The notes under the pieces were generated by a model. That model made no database searches. It had not been told where the DNA came from and saw only the letters and a list, made by a program, of their open reading frames with translations. A program made the position numbers and the translations under genes. A DNA stretch of 64,000 bases. Origin: Tremella fuciformis. Its lineage: Eukaryota; Basidiomycota; Tremellomycetes; Tremellales; Tremellaceae. Positions within the stretch are counted from its first letter, which is position 1; each line of letters starts with the position of its first letter. The DNA lies in the NCBI GenBank assembly GCA_032768795.1, contig CP136491.1, positions 992,001-1,056,000 of the forward strand, written 5' to 3'. Positions 43,901 to 52,982 of this stretch are shown here, one piece after another.

Positions 43901-45406
43901 TAGTCGTAAGCGTCCGTCTTTCTTCGGGACAAAGAACGCCGGCGATCCATAAGGTGATAACGAATGGTATATCTTTCCTTCCGCCTTCTCCTTTTCCAAG
44001 TATTCGTGTAAGGCGTTCTTTTCTTTCGGAGATAGTTGATAGAGAGGAGCAAGAGGCAGCTTACCTCCCTCCTTTAGTTCTATCCTGTGGTCGTACTGTC
44101 GATGTGGCGGCAGCGCTGCCGACCCACTCGGTTCTTCAAACAAGTCTTCCCATCCTTGGTAGGCCTCTGGAATCTTGCTTTCCTTTGCCGAAGACTGTTC
44201 TTTCTCGTTCAAGGTCGTGTACGAGTCGCTCTCACTGGCGGTTACTCCGTTCACCTCTACCCTTGTTTGGTCGTATTCTTTCTCCTCAAGTGCTATTCGT
44301 CCCCATTTGTTCCAAATAGTCACATCTTGCAAATCTTCGATTGCCGTCCAGTCCTCCGGATCGGTTCCGGCTTCATCCTTGCCGTATTTGTAATCGTCGT
44401 AGATTCCACTAGAATCATCGCTTGACTCATCATTCATCGTAGAAGGGTCACTGAGTACGGGAGTCCCGTCTTCCGTCCCAGCCCTTTCAAGAGGATCGTC
44501 CGCCATTGGCGCTTCTTCGTAGCTATTCGTTTCTGTTGCTCCTTCGCCATCGTTGCTTATTCCGGCCTCACCAGAACCTTCCTGGGTTACTGAGATCGGT
44601 CTCCATCGATTGCCGCTTTCCGCGATCTCGATGTTGTTGGGATAGGTCGTCCCGGACGCATAGGGCTTCCTGTAAGCCTTCCCTTTTCGTCTGTGTGGTT
44701 TTCTCACCACAGGAGTGCACGGGAACTCAGCCCATCCATGCCTCGCATCAATGGTTACTCCGTTCTCGGCCATCCACGGCCATCCCAATACAATGTCGGC
44801 CCCATTTAATTCTGTCACAAGCAATTTGACATCTATTGGGGGATATTCGGGATGAAGTTGGATGTTCGTGTCGATATAGGTGTGAACCAGACCAAACGCG
44901 CTTGTACGTCCATCAAACATTACTACGTGTTTGGGTCGTTCGATCACGGTGTGGTTTAAGGTCTGGGCTATCTCTGACCTCCAGTCGACAAAGCAGGAGC
45001 TGGCTCCAGTGTCGAACAGGATGTTGGAGAGATATCCTTGTCGGCAATATAAGGAAGGGAATCCGCACTGGAGCTTTGCCCGGCCGCCAGTTAGGAGTAC
45101 CCTCAATCGTAGATTCTCGGTCATGTTATCGTAGCATACAATTGATCTTTTTGGTAGTAGTTCGTCCCCAATAAATTCTGTTCCGTTATAATTCTCGAAT
45201 GCCGCACCTAGAGTGAGAGGTTTGTTTGAGCCCCGACTCCCTCTCAATTCGACGGGGCGCTTACTTTTGACTGTTGCGAGCTCGTAGAAGGGGTCGTGGT
45301 ACGCTGGTAGGTGTTCGTAGCATTGGAAGAGACCACCGTTCCTTGAGATCGCGTCGATTGCGAACAGTCCTTGGCCTGATGACCACTCTGTCCGCAGGAA
45401 AAGCAT
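40913..45406 (-). CDS. Ty3 chromovirus pol polyprotein
   Basis: 1497 residues from the first ATG of the frame (45406). Domains: protease LFDTGASSCF (about 128), reverse transcriptase with LVVDYRKLN, FTKLDLAGAYQ-like TKLDLAGAYQLVRM and the catalytic YVYIDDILIY, RNase H TDASDFAIGY, integrase HHCC zinc motif (HPGVKRTM ... CTACLRTK) and core (DFIEELP, VSDRGSKFVSDFW, ARRPQTDGQTER), then a chromodomain (FEVERILDSRRTRNGKVEYL with VEWRGYG) near residues 1380-1430. Integrase after reverse transcriptase plus chromodomain place it among fungal chromoviruses (Tf1/sushi-like). The frame overlaps gag by 163 nt in the -1 register; how it is expressed is not visible (a CAAAAGT stretch and a GTAAGC donor-like site lie in the overlap). 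Confidence 0.95.
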   Translation of the reverse strand: MLFLRTEWSSGQGLFAIDAISRNGGLFQCYEHLPAYHDPFYELATVKSKRPVELRGSRGSNKPLTLGAAFENYNGTEFIGDELLPKRSIVCYDNMTENLRLRVLLTGGRAKLQCGFPSLYCRQGYLSNILFDTGASSCFVDWRSEIAQTLNHTVIERPKHVVMFDGRTSAFGLVHTYIDTNIQLHPEYPPIDVKLLVTELNGADIVLGWPWMAENGVTIDARHGWAEFPCTPVVRKPHRRKGKAYRKPYASGTTYPNNIEIAESGNRWRPISVTQEGSGEAGISNDGEGATETNSYEEAPMADDPLERAGTEDGTPVLSDPSTMNDESSDDSSGIYDDYKYGKDEAGTDPEDWTAIEDLQDVTIWNKWGRIALEEKEYDQTRVEVNGVTASESDSYTTLNEKEQSSAKESKIPEAYQGWEDLFEEPSGSAALPPHRQYDHRIELKEGGKLPLAPLYQLSPKEKNALHEYLEKEKAEGKIYHSLSPYGSPAFFVPKKDGRLRLVVDYRKLNEATVNSAYPLPLISQILADLRDARFYTKLDLAGAYQLVRMAEGHEHLTAFRTIFGMFESTVMRDGLKGAPATFQHFMNDIFSELIGKGVYVYIDDILIYAKTVEELRALTKTVFDILRQWELRLKAAKCEFEKDSITFLGHRVSAEGIATDEGLTETIRNFPIPTTQKELRSAVGLFSYYRRFVPNFSGIARPLNKLMSKKARFIWNEEADKAFQSLKGALSSPPILGHFDPELPIEVHTDASDFAIGYVIYHVDRNTMKRTAIHYGSARLKPSEENWTVTEKELFAIIYCLQHHRAYFEGSKWPIIFVTDHQPLIGYTMPKQVSNREARWAEILARFDLRIVYTPGKGNVVPDALSRRPDLAGTRGGDSYQTDSKVRQVIETIDAENELDQIVTNLEESKKTASIVEDQEPLEMYGVTTTESPSTADPNTYDWIIDGSRVREGYMKDEQCRQVIEGIAAQKPLEDIRNELRLSSDTRVEIDQQGFIRIDGKIYIPDYDDLRFKIINSRHDTPLAGHPGVKRTMKAVQRDYYWPGLTAHVTKYVSSCTACLRTKPFNQRPRGQLRTLEVPRLPFEDITMDFIEELPVSNNFNSILVVVDRLTKYTVLIPTVTKLNAPEMCSLLFDTVFSRYGLPSTIVSDRGSKFVSDFWRSLTEQFDIRLALSTARRPQTDGQTERHNQKVEGFMRIFTNFDQDNWAPLLAFAQFAINNAHHDTIGMTPFYALHGFHPRWVQEILEPNKVDNQQARQRANSMNEVHSICRENYVRAGKEMEKYYNRKHQPQVEIKDGDYVMLDLEGLNTKRPSKKLDYRRDGPFQVEESIGTHAKKLKLPATLKIHNVFHVSRLHPVDVISVEDKRIRPKGQPQGLPTIVEPDAEFEVERILDSRRTRNGKVEYLVEWRGYGDDEVGWEPEVNVRNAAEVVRTFHERHPDKPIGHTFGGIKKDRSYSKRIKTNSDKEEPIRPNKRQRTQESVRQETGHRHNLRSRQ

Positions 45407-46488
45407 AAGCCCGAATCCCTTCGTCTCTGCTTCTCGAACTCACTCAGGCGTGGTCGCATACCCAGGCCCGCAAATGGGTTGCCATTCCATGGGGTGGTCG
45501 CACGCGGTGGCTGAGTGCTCTTGACTGTGCTGGTTTCTGATGAGCGGTTAAAACTGGTAACGGTTGGTCGCACTCGCCCACTATTCGTCTCTATTTGTCG
45601 TTGTTCGTGCCTCTCTGGGCGTCCTTGTTCGTTCTTCTTCTCTTGTTCCCGCTCGAACATGCGTTCATCAAGTCTCGTGATCACCGTGACAAAGTCGTTC
45701 CAGGTCTTAGGGATTTCCTCCACCTTGGTAGCGATGGCGTCCTTGAGAGAGGGCTTCAAGCCTTCCCTAGCCTTGGCGATGAGGACCGAATCGGGCCAAT
45801 CCAGCAATGATGATAACTGTTCGAACTCTGCAAAGTAATTCGTAACAGAAGACTTTTGTTGGATCGCTAATAGTTTCCGTTCGGCTGTATGAACTTCATC
45901 TGGATCTCCGTAGGTTCGTTTGATGTGTTTGATAAACAACCCGTAATCGTGAAGCCATCTAGGCTGATCGTCGACATCCTTAGCTAAGTGCGCCTCAATA
46001 GAGTGCAATGGCGCCTTCCTAAAGAACGATATCATATATCGGATCTTGGCATAGTCGGTGGCGTATCGGGCTGGTTGTAAGTCGAAGACCAGCTGACACT
46101 GCGTCAGGAATCCGGTGAGCTTGTTCCTTTCTCCTTGATACTCGTCCGGAGAGTTGACCTTTGGTTCCTTGTTGTTCGATTTGTTCGTATTAGTCTCGAA
46201 TTGGTTCACTCGATGCTCAGCCATCATCCTTTGATTCTGACTCAACAGCAATAGTGCCTCACCAATCTTATCGAGTTGGGTCCTGATCGAAGAGAGCCCA
46301 TCATCCTGGGTAGACTCCATCGTGTCTTCTTGAGCGCCTGGCTCGTACACGCCTGGCGTACCTTGGGCTCCTTCTCCTTCCTCCGTGGTAGTCCCAGTGG
46401 GAGGAGTGATCAGCTCATGCTCTGCGTCGGGATTGCCTGTCGCGCCTCGGTTCCTAAGGCCGTACCCGGTCGTAGGTGCAGAGGACAT
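45244..46488 (-). CDS. Ty3 chromovirus gag
   Basis: 414 residues, ATG at 46488, about 50 nt after the 5' LTR. A retrotransposon gag capsid region (FLTQCQLVFDLQP, FAEFEQLSSLLDW, SLKDAIATKV) is followed by a CCHC zinc knuckle CFSCGQSGHQAKDC for RNA binding. Ends inside the pol frame. Confidence 0.93.
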   Translation of the reverse strand: MSSAPTTGYGLRNRGATGNPDAEHELITPPTGTTTEEGEGAQGTPGVYEPGAQEDTMESTQDDGLSSIRTQLDKIGEALLLLSQNQRMMAEHRVNQFETNTNKSNNKEPKVNSPDEYQGERNKLTGFLTQCQLVFDLQPARYATDYAKIRYMISFFRKAPLHSIEAHLAKDVDDQPRWLHDYGLFIKHIKRTYGDPDEVHTAERKLLAIQQKSSVTNYFAEFEQLSSLLDWPDSVLIAKAREGLKPSLKDAIATKVEEIPKTWNDFVTVITRLDERMFEREQEKKNEQGRPERHEQRQIETNSGRVRPTVTSFNRSSETSTVKSTQPPRATTPWNGNPFAGLGMRPRLSEFEKQRRRDSGLCFSCGQSGHQAKDCSQSTRSQGTVVSSNATNTYQRTTTPSTSSQQSKVSAPSN

Positions 46489-46523
46489 GTCGTCTTGATT
46501 TGGTGGCTTGTCGAAGGATATGA

Positions 46524-46535
46524 GCGATCTAGTTA
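46524..46535 (-). promoter_or_regulatory. Putative self-priming site of the chromovirus
   Basis: Two bases after the 5' LTR the sense strand reads TAACTAGATCGC, the exact reverse complement of GCGATCTAGTTA in the sense LTR (46766-46777). A 5' end of genomic RNA folding onto this site would prime minus-strand DNA, as in Tf1. Confidence 0.55.
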
Positions 46536-46537
46536 TC

Positions 46538-47309
46538 TGTCAGACCTGTACCCGGTGACCTGTATTAGATCCAACTAAAGCTCACCTAAATCAATCTATC
46601 GGTTCAAGCTGCTAACTATTAACGACTATTCGTAACAGATAGTAACGAACAAGAGTAGAGTGGAACCAAGCTGGGTGAGGAGCGATCAAGACTCACTTCA
46701 CTTATCTATCTCTCGTCACTGGTACGGTCGATTCTCTAAGTAGACGTTCTATCTAGAGGACTAGTTAACTAGATCGCTGAGGAACTTCCTCTGCGATCTT
46801 CCTTCTTAAGTATCTGCTGACTCTCGCCCGCTCTCACTCTGATCCTTCTAGCATCGTCCTTCGTGGATCGTTCCATCGTTCTCCTAGTCGCTTCTACTCG
46901 TTCCCAATACTCTCTAGTATTCTCTCGTCGTCTCTCTTCTCTTCTATCGTCTTCTCTCCGCGCTGGCTTGCATCTAATCTCCTTGCGTGCCCGTCGTCGT
47001 CCTTATCGTCCTCGGTCTCCGCCCCGTGGCCCTGACTGTGAGATAACTCTATCCTCCGTTATCGTGGACCTGACTCTTGTCCTTGCGTGCGTTCCTATCT
47101 CAACTCGGCCGATGGAAGACTGAGACGTATCCTTCTATCGTTCTCCAGGTTGTTCCAGCGCTTTCAAGAGCAAGTCGTAGTTATTCGTGACTAATAGTGA
47201 CGGTTCTATCGTACTCACGTTCTTCGGTTCGTAGGATCCTTTGGATGTTTCCGTCGGAAGTTGCCTCGTGGTAGTCTCGTGGTCAGGATGCCGTGTCGGT
47301 TTCCTGACA
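46538..47309 (-). repeat. Ty3 element LTR (5' LTR in the element's sense)
   Basis: 772 bp, matches 38403-39174. Must hold the gag-pol promoter; ATACTTAAG on the sense strand lies about 30-40 nt before the predicted RNA start near 46778. Confidence 0.95.
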
Positions 47310-47314
47310 ACAAG

Positions 47315-49132
47315 CGAATGTCCAATGAGGACATCATCACCGCCTTGTCAGAGTCATTTCCCGAGGTCATACAGACCCCGAAAGACATCGCGAATTTCCG
47401 TGCGCGTTACCATCACCGCAGAATGGGCGGCCTATCAGCTACGCAGTATCTCGTAAATCGCCTGCGGGACGACAAGGAACTCTATCGTTGCTTCGCGAAC
47501 TCTGCTCGACAGACCGTCGGGTTCGCATACATGACACCGTCGTCCCGTGCGCTCTTTCATCGCTTCCCGACAGTGCTCTCTATCGATGACACCTACTCGA
47601 CAAACCAATACGGTTTGCCCTTGCTGCACATCACTGGGTTCACCTCCACCAACAAGACCTACACGGCGGCCGTCGTCGTCATCAGCCGCTCGACTAAAGA
47701 GTGGTATACCGAGGCTTTAGAGAGCTTTATTGCTCTGGCAGGGCGTCCCAAACGTTCCGTGCGCGTTATCCTCAAGGATCGTTGTCCCCGCATCGCCGCC
47801 GCCGCCAAGACGGTCTTTCCCGATGCGCAGCAGCTGCTCTGCATTTGGCACCTGCGAGAGAACGTAAAATCGAGTCTGGCTCGTTGGCGATGCTTCGACG
47901 ACGATCCCGAGGCCCGACAGGCCAAGTCAGCCTTCGGGACGATGTGGATGGACAAGGTGGTCCGTGCGAAGACCGAATCAGCCTTGCAGGCTGGGATGGC
48001 GGAAATGCGGGCCAAATACAGCGACCCAAAATTCAGCCACACCCTTCGCATGCTCGACGGCCTGCTCCTGTCGAAGACCCAATGGGCCCACGCATACACA
48101 AACCAGTTCTGCAACCTTGGGCAACATAGCAACTCGAGGAACGAGGGAGAACATTCAGCTCTGAAGCACAGCCTCAGAGAACCGTCGAGCGACATGTACG
48201 ATCTCATCATGGGCGTCCGAGCCTTTATGCAGCGGCAATTTCGAGATCTCAAGCAACAAGACGGCCATGAGCGGTCATACAGCCAAAAGCCCGACAAGAT
48301 GTTCGAGAACCTGAGCCGACAGTGGTCCGTGCATGCCTATAACCTCACCTACGCGCAGCTACGCAAGGCTAGCGCAGCCCAGAGGCAATCTACCGAGCTA
48401 GAACCGTGCACAGGACGGTTTACCGCCTCCATGGGTCTTCCGTGCGCACACCGCCTAAGAGAACTGCTCGAGGCCGGTCAGGTCTTATCTATCTCCGAAA
48501 TCCACATGCAGTGGAGGCTAGCTCAGCCCGGAGAATGGGAAACCCGTCTCAAAGACTCGATGTCCCAAACCGTCGTTCCCGCCAGCGGCGTGCGAGCGCT
48601 TGGGGACGACTTTGAGCCGCCACAACCGTCCGGTCTGTTACTGGACCCAAAGACAAACCTAGGGCTCCGTGCGCGTCGTAATGCAGCGTCGGCCGCACGG
48701 ATCCTCGCAGTTGTCCGCCCTGTGGCCACCAGAGGATCGATCTTGAACCCCATACCGCTTCCGGACACCCTGGAACGGCCAGGACAACCGTCGCAGTCTG
48801 GTCCCTCTCGAACACCGCTCAGCGGCCGCCTCCTGACCGAGTCAGAGAGGCTCAATGGGCTAGCTAAGCCCATCAATCCTCAATGCGAAGCGTGTCGCAA
48901 GCGTCACAAGGCCTCATACCAATGCTTAGCCCGTCGGACGGCCCTGCAGACCGAGCTGGAGGTGGCCAGGCGGCGTATCGCGACGGCAGAGCAGCGGGGT
49001 GAGCTAGAATTGGCTCGAGAGCGAGAGCAGGCCGCTAGCCAGGCTGGGACGTCGGCGACGATGCAGGGGCCGGTCCCGACGGGCAGAGTGACAGCGACAA
49101 CGGGTCATATGACGGTGAGCTCGCGATCATGA
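47315..49132 (+). pseudogene. MULE transposase, segment 3 (DDE catalytic domain and SWIM)
   Basis: Resumes at RMSNEDIITALSESF in frame with segment 2. Shows the MULE catalytic pattern: VLSIDDTYSTNQYGLPLLHI (first Asp), VILKDRCPRI...PDAQQLLCIWHLR (second Asp), and SNSRNEGEHSALK (Glu), then a SWIM-like zinc motif CTGRFTASMGLPCAHRL and a C-terminal QCEACRKRHKASYQC cluster with a helical tail. The stop at 49132 may be bypassed by an intron starting GTGAGC near 49113, leading to a Pro/Gln-rich tail (to 49577). Segments 1 to 3 add to 841 codons without a stop. Confidence 0.92.
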
Positions 49133-49723
49133 CTGCCCTGCTGATAGACAGCCCAATAGCTCCCGAGACGGCCTCTCACCCCTACCCAGCACCTTATATC
49201 CCGCCTGCAGCCTTCCACCATCCTCCCAGACGCAATTCTCGGGCCCAATGACTGTCTACGGGCTGTACACGGGGCCCACGTCGCTCTCCCAGCACCCAAC
49301 AGCCCTCCCGATAGCCCCGCCACCCGTCCAGCCGCCACCATCGACACAGGCGTCCTATGAGCCCGGAAATCGAGGCTTTACAGCGGAAAGGAACCTGCAG
49401 GACGTCAGGCACGGCTGCAGAGACGCCGGAATGACCTGGGGCGCATATAGGCCACTTGGGACGGACGGTCTGGCGGACAGGATGGGTGGAAGCTATCACC
49501 CATTTCCTCAGGCTACACCGCAGTCTCAGAGCTCTGGATGGTATGGGGAGGTAGCCAGAGGTCAGCAGATCATCTGAATGTGCTTGATCGCAATTCTTCA
49601 TGCATAGAATCATGCACAACTTGGAATTTTGAGTGACAGCGGTCAGGAAGGCGGGAGGTCGGCCCGTCGCACGCCTAACCACCTCCACGCGGAAGCAAAT
49701 TTGACTGTAAATAGGCGTCTATG
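49133..49723 (+). other. MULE 3' part, possible Pro-rich last exon
   Basis: An open frame 49248-49577 (YGLYTGPTSLSQHPTALPIA) could be a spliced C-terminal extension of the transposase or untranslated MULE sequence. Confidence 0.4.
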
Positions 49724-49765
49724 GTGGTGCAGCTAGCAGACTTGGTGGTGCGCCAAGTCGGGGTC
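49724..49765 (-). repeat. MULE right terminal inverted repeat
   Basis: 42 bp, reverse complement of 27227-27268; followed by CGACCTGTG (49766-49774). Confidence 0.95.
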
Positions 49766-49774
49766 CGACCTGTG

Positions 49775-50252
49775 GGCATATGCCTCGACGAGCGAGACAG
49801 AAGAAGCAGGGCCGTTTCTGGCTTCGGTCCGGAAAGCTCCGGCGGCAATCTGTCTCTGCCCTGAACCAACGCGTGCCCTTGGCCTCGACAAGCCGCACCA
49901 AAATTTGCTGCTTGTCCGTCAGTCATGGCCATTCCACTCCTTATCTCCATCACTGCTCAGGACGAGAAGCAACAGACGTGCACTCGCGGCCCGAATATCC
50001 GTACCCCGCGGGGAGAAGGGGCTTGACAATGGGCACAACGTCCGCGGTCTCGCCTGGCTTCCTTTGTCCAGGCCCCTAGGGAATGGACCGACGCGCGGTT
50101 TTTACCAACAAGGGATGTGTAGGCGGGCCGCGATGTTCAGATTTTATCGTGCTTCCCTCGGGTTGCTGTGATGGGCAGGGTGATGTATACTTTGACAGAG
50201 CCTTGTCGTCTTCCGACTGACACTCCTCCTCACTCGCTAGACCGTTTGCAGG
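49775..50252. other. Right flank of the MULE, upstream of the MFS gene
   Basis: No recognised gene. Frames that are open at 27226 remain open here after removal of the MULE (to 49864 in one frame, to 50171 in another), without a recognisable product. Confidence 0.35.
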
Positions 50253-52413
50253 ATGAAACAAGACGCCAGCGGATACTCGAGCCCCGACAGCAATGACAAG
50301 TCCATGATAACGACTCCGGGTGATGAGGGTATTGCAGCCCTCCTCGAGCGGCAAATCACTAATCAGTTACACGAGGTGGAGAAGATACTGCTTCCAATCT
50401 TGCGCGACGACCAAGCCAGGACTGAGCTGTCGAGCTCGCAGAAGCTCCTGTTAGCCATTTGCATGACCTGCACGACCACCATCACTGTAAGTACCCAGGC
50501 AGTCGACAGCAACCAGACTGATTATCAGGGAGCCACCAACTCTGCTTCCAACATCAACATACCCAGCGCTGCCGCCGACCTCGAGATTTCACAGCTTGCG
50601 GCTCAATGGGTGTGTTACAGGAGACACTTAGAAGCGGTGCCCGAACTGACGATAGATCGCATCTGCGTTCTCACTAGCGTGCGGATGGTAAGATCGTTAT
50701 GCTGAGGATGGTGAAGAACTTTGCTGAACAGTCAGTGGTCTGCTGTTTGCGGGCCGCCTGGCGGATGTCTTTGGACGTAAGAGGCTGTACCTTGTGGGCA
50801 TGGGAGTCTTTATTGTCTTCTCTATCATCTCGGCGGTAGTCAGAGTGGGTCACTGGCGGCTTATGAGAAGCAGACGTCATGCTTACCACCAGAACTTGAT
50901 CGGGATCTGTATCCTGCGAGCTATATCGGGACTCGGTGCCTCTATTGCCTTACCTGCGGCTTTCGGAATCGTTGGCACTACCTTGAGGCGAGAGCCTTGG
51001 CGCACCCGCACGTTCGCTGCTGTGGCCCTCGGCGGTCCCGTTGGGGCACTTCCTGGCATGCTCTTTGGAGCTCTGATTGCTCAAGCCGGACAGTGAATCC
51101 GGTCATCCTTTATGGCGCTCTCGCTCATCTGCAGGCGTACTTGGCAGTATCAGTTCTATATCTTCGGCGGCGCGGGCCTCGTGCCTGTTGTCCTGGGCTA
51201 CTTTGTCATTCCGTCCGACGAGCAAAAGCCGATAGCGGGCGAGTGGAAACGCATCGACTTCCTCGGTGGCGGATTGATCACTGGAGCGCTGGCCCTTTTG
51301 ATGTTCTCGATAACTCAGGGTGGACTGGTGACCAAGGGCTGGAGGGAGCCATGTGAGCTACAGTGGGCCGCTTCTTATGCCGTCGTTGACAGCTCAGACA
51401 TTCCCATCACCTTTTGCATCTCCATTCTACTTGTTGTGGCTTTCGGTCTCTGGCAGCGATACCTCACTCAGCACTCCTCCTTGCCGCCCGTCATCGACTT
51501 GCGCGTCTTCACTCGCCACGACTTCAAAGTCACCTATTTGCTTGTCTGCACCACAGCCGCCTACACAGCTATCGGCGTACGTCATCCGGGCCGGAGGAAG
51601 AGTGAAACTCATGTGCAGGGCTGGCAGTACATATCCGGCATCTGGTACCAGACCGTGAAAGGCGAGAAGCCTCTGATGAGCGCTTTGCACATCATCACAG
51701 CGCCTATAGTTGGCATGCTGGCTTGCATACTGGTCCCCCTATTGGCCCCCAAGATCCGCGCGCCGTGGCTGTTGGCCTTTGGTGGCTTTACCACCAGGTG
51801 CGCTTCGTTTGAGGGAACCCCTTGATTGGTGCTCAATGATGTAGTGCCGCGTGCTGGTTATACGCAGTTGAGCCCGAAGACCTGACCTATTGGGCAATGG
51901 AGTTCCCGGCCTGCATCTGCAACCCTTTCGGCGCAGACTTGTTTGTCTCCCCTATTCACGTTAGGCGAGACTGACCTCTCAGCACCGTGGGGATAGGCTC
52001 GATCCTGATCTCCAATTTGGTGACAAGGTGAGGCGTCATCGAGCTGCTAGAGGCTTTCTGACAAGCAGCGAGGAGCAGTCAATGGCTGGGGGTCTCTTCC
52101 AGACTGTTCTCCAGATATCCATCACTCTGGGGATCTGTATGTCGTCCTTGGTACAGACAGAAGTCTACAAGAGTACGGGGGACATCCGCCGCTCTGTGCA
52201 GATGGCGTATTGGATGCTCGCCGGTCTTGCATGGTTGGGTGAGCAGGGAAATTCCTGCATACACAGTAAACCTGACGTGAAGCCTTCATCCTGTCTCCCA
52301 TTTTGCTTCGAAGCGTCAAGCTCGCCCAAGATGCTGGCGATCACAAAGAAACCGAGGACGAGCTGTCGCGACAGACCTCGGCCGGCAATCAATTGGATGA
52401 GGAGAAGATCTAG
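50253..52413 (+). CDS. MFS multidrug/H+ antiporter-type transporter
   Basis: Plasma-membrane export protein of the major facilitator superfamily, drug:H+ type with about 14 helices, similar in layout to ATR1-like aminotriazole/boron exporters. Cytosolic N-terminus (MKQDASGYSSPDSND), first helix QKLLLAICMTCTTTIT, then the motif-A loop GRLADVFGRKRLYLVG, helix 4 ISGLGASIALPAAFGIVG, the motif-C-like FAAVALGGPVGALPGMLFGA, a central segment GGGLITGALALLMF and WRYL... to the last helices (AYWMLAGLAWLG). C-terminus hydrophilic (HKETEDELSRQTSAG), stop at 52411-52413. About eight introns. Substrate unknown. Confidence 0.85.
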
Positions 52414-52982
52414 CGGACAATATCTGACCATAACAATCATAGAGCTCGCCCTGGGCAAGTGCATAGACCATAACTTAGATCATAGAATTTCAGTCGGCCA
52501 GCCTGTTGTACATGCATCTTTTAGGTTTGGTGACGATCCAAACACCGCGTGGCCGCCCGTGCCTTGCGGATCAAACAATGATAATTGCCCTTTTGGGCGA
52601 AATCAAAGTCAATAAACGACGGAGCACTGGAAAGAGCAACCCGCATCTCTGCAAACACTCAGTTTCCTTTCCAATCTCCACTCCGCATGTCTCACTCATC
52701 TTGGCTATAATTGACGCAATACACTGTTCACGAACGTCCTCACGCTCCTTGCAATCCTCCCCTGTACCGCATCCATCGACGAAACCCTCCAAGCTCTTAC
52801 CTGTCCTGGCTATTCGATCTCATACGACCAAGGTACACTTGCTTTAAACGGACACTTTCCCCAATTCGAATATGCCCCTATACCGTCTCACGAATGTTTC
52901 TCTGTCAGGATCAACGCTAGCCTCATAACTCAGTCATCCGACCGACCTCACGTTACCCCCCGATACCCCCCTTTCCACTGTC
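52414..52982. other. Intergenic between the MFS gene and the Ser-rich gene
   Basis: Pyrimidine-rich stretches (CTCACTCATC, CCCTGTACC) typical of fungal promoters before the ATG at 52983. No gene seen. Confidence 0.45.

Larger units (their letters stand above)
38403..47309 (-). mobile_element. Ty3/gypsy chromovirus with an antisense extra gene
   Basis: 8,907 bp with two 772-bp LTRs (38403-39174, 46538-47309; TGTCAG...CTGACA) that read identical in all parts compared, and duplications ACAAG at 38398-38402 and 47310-47314. Gag-pol lies on the minus strand. On that strand a purine tract AAAGGAGGGAGGAG (39175-39188) abuts the 3' LTR. No tRNA-type primer site follows the 5' LTR. A chromodomain ends pol. 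Between pol and the 3' LTR lies about 1.7 kb with a spliced plus-strand gene. Confidence 0.96.
27227..49765 (+). mobile_element. Mutator-like DNA transposon (MULE) with nested retrotransposons
   Basis: Both ends carry a perfect 42-bp terminal inverted repeat beginning GACCCCGACTTGGCGCACC (27227-27268 and complement of 49724-49765) with weaker similarity further in (AAATTTGCTTCCGC shared), flanked by the 9-bp duplication CGACCTGTG. The span is 22,539 bp, but 19,012 bp of this is later insertions (Copia-A with Copia-B, and the Ty3 element, plus their duplicated bases), leaving a MULE of about 3,527 bp with one transposase gene. The open frame of the transposase across both insertion sites implies the MULE was intact when hit. 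Confidence 0.93.

Noticed and set aside
38728..47123. Identical 86-codon frames at 38728-38988 and 46863-47123
   Set aside because: They lie wholly inside the two LTR copies, have no domain and no conserved start context; identity follows from LTR identity.
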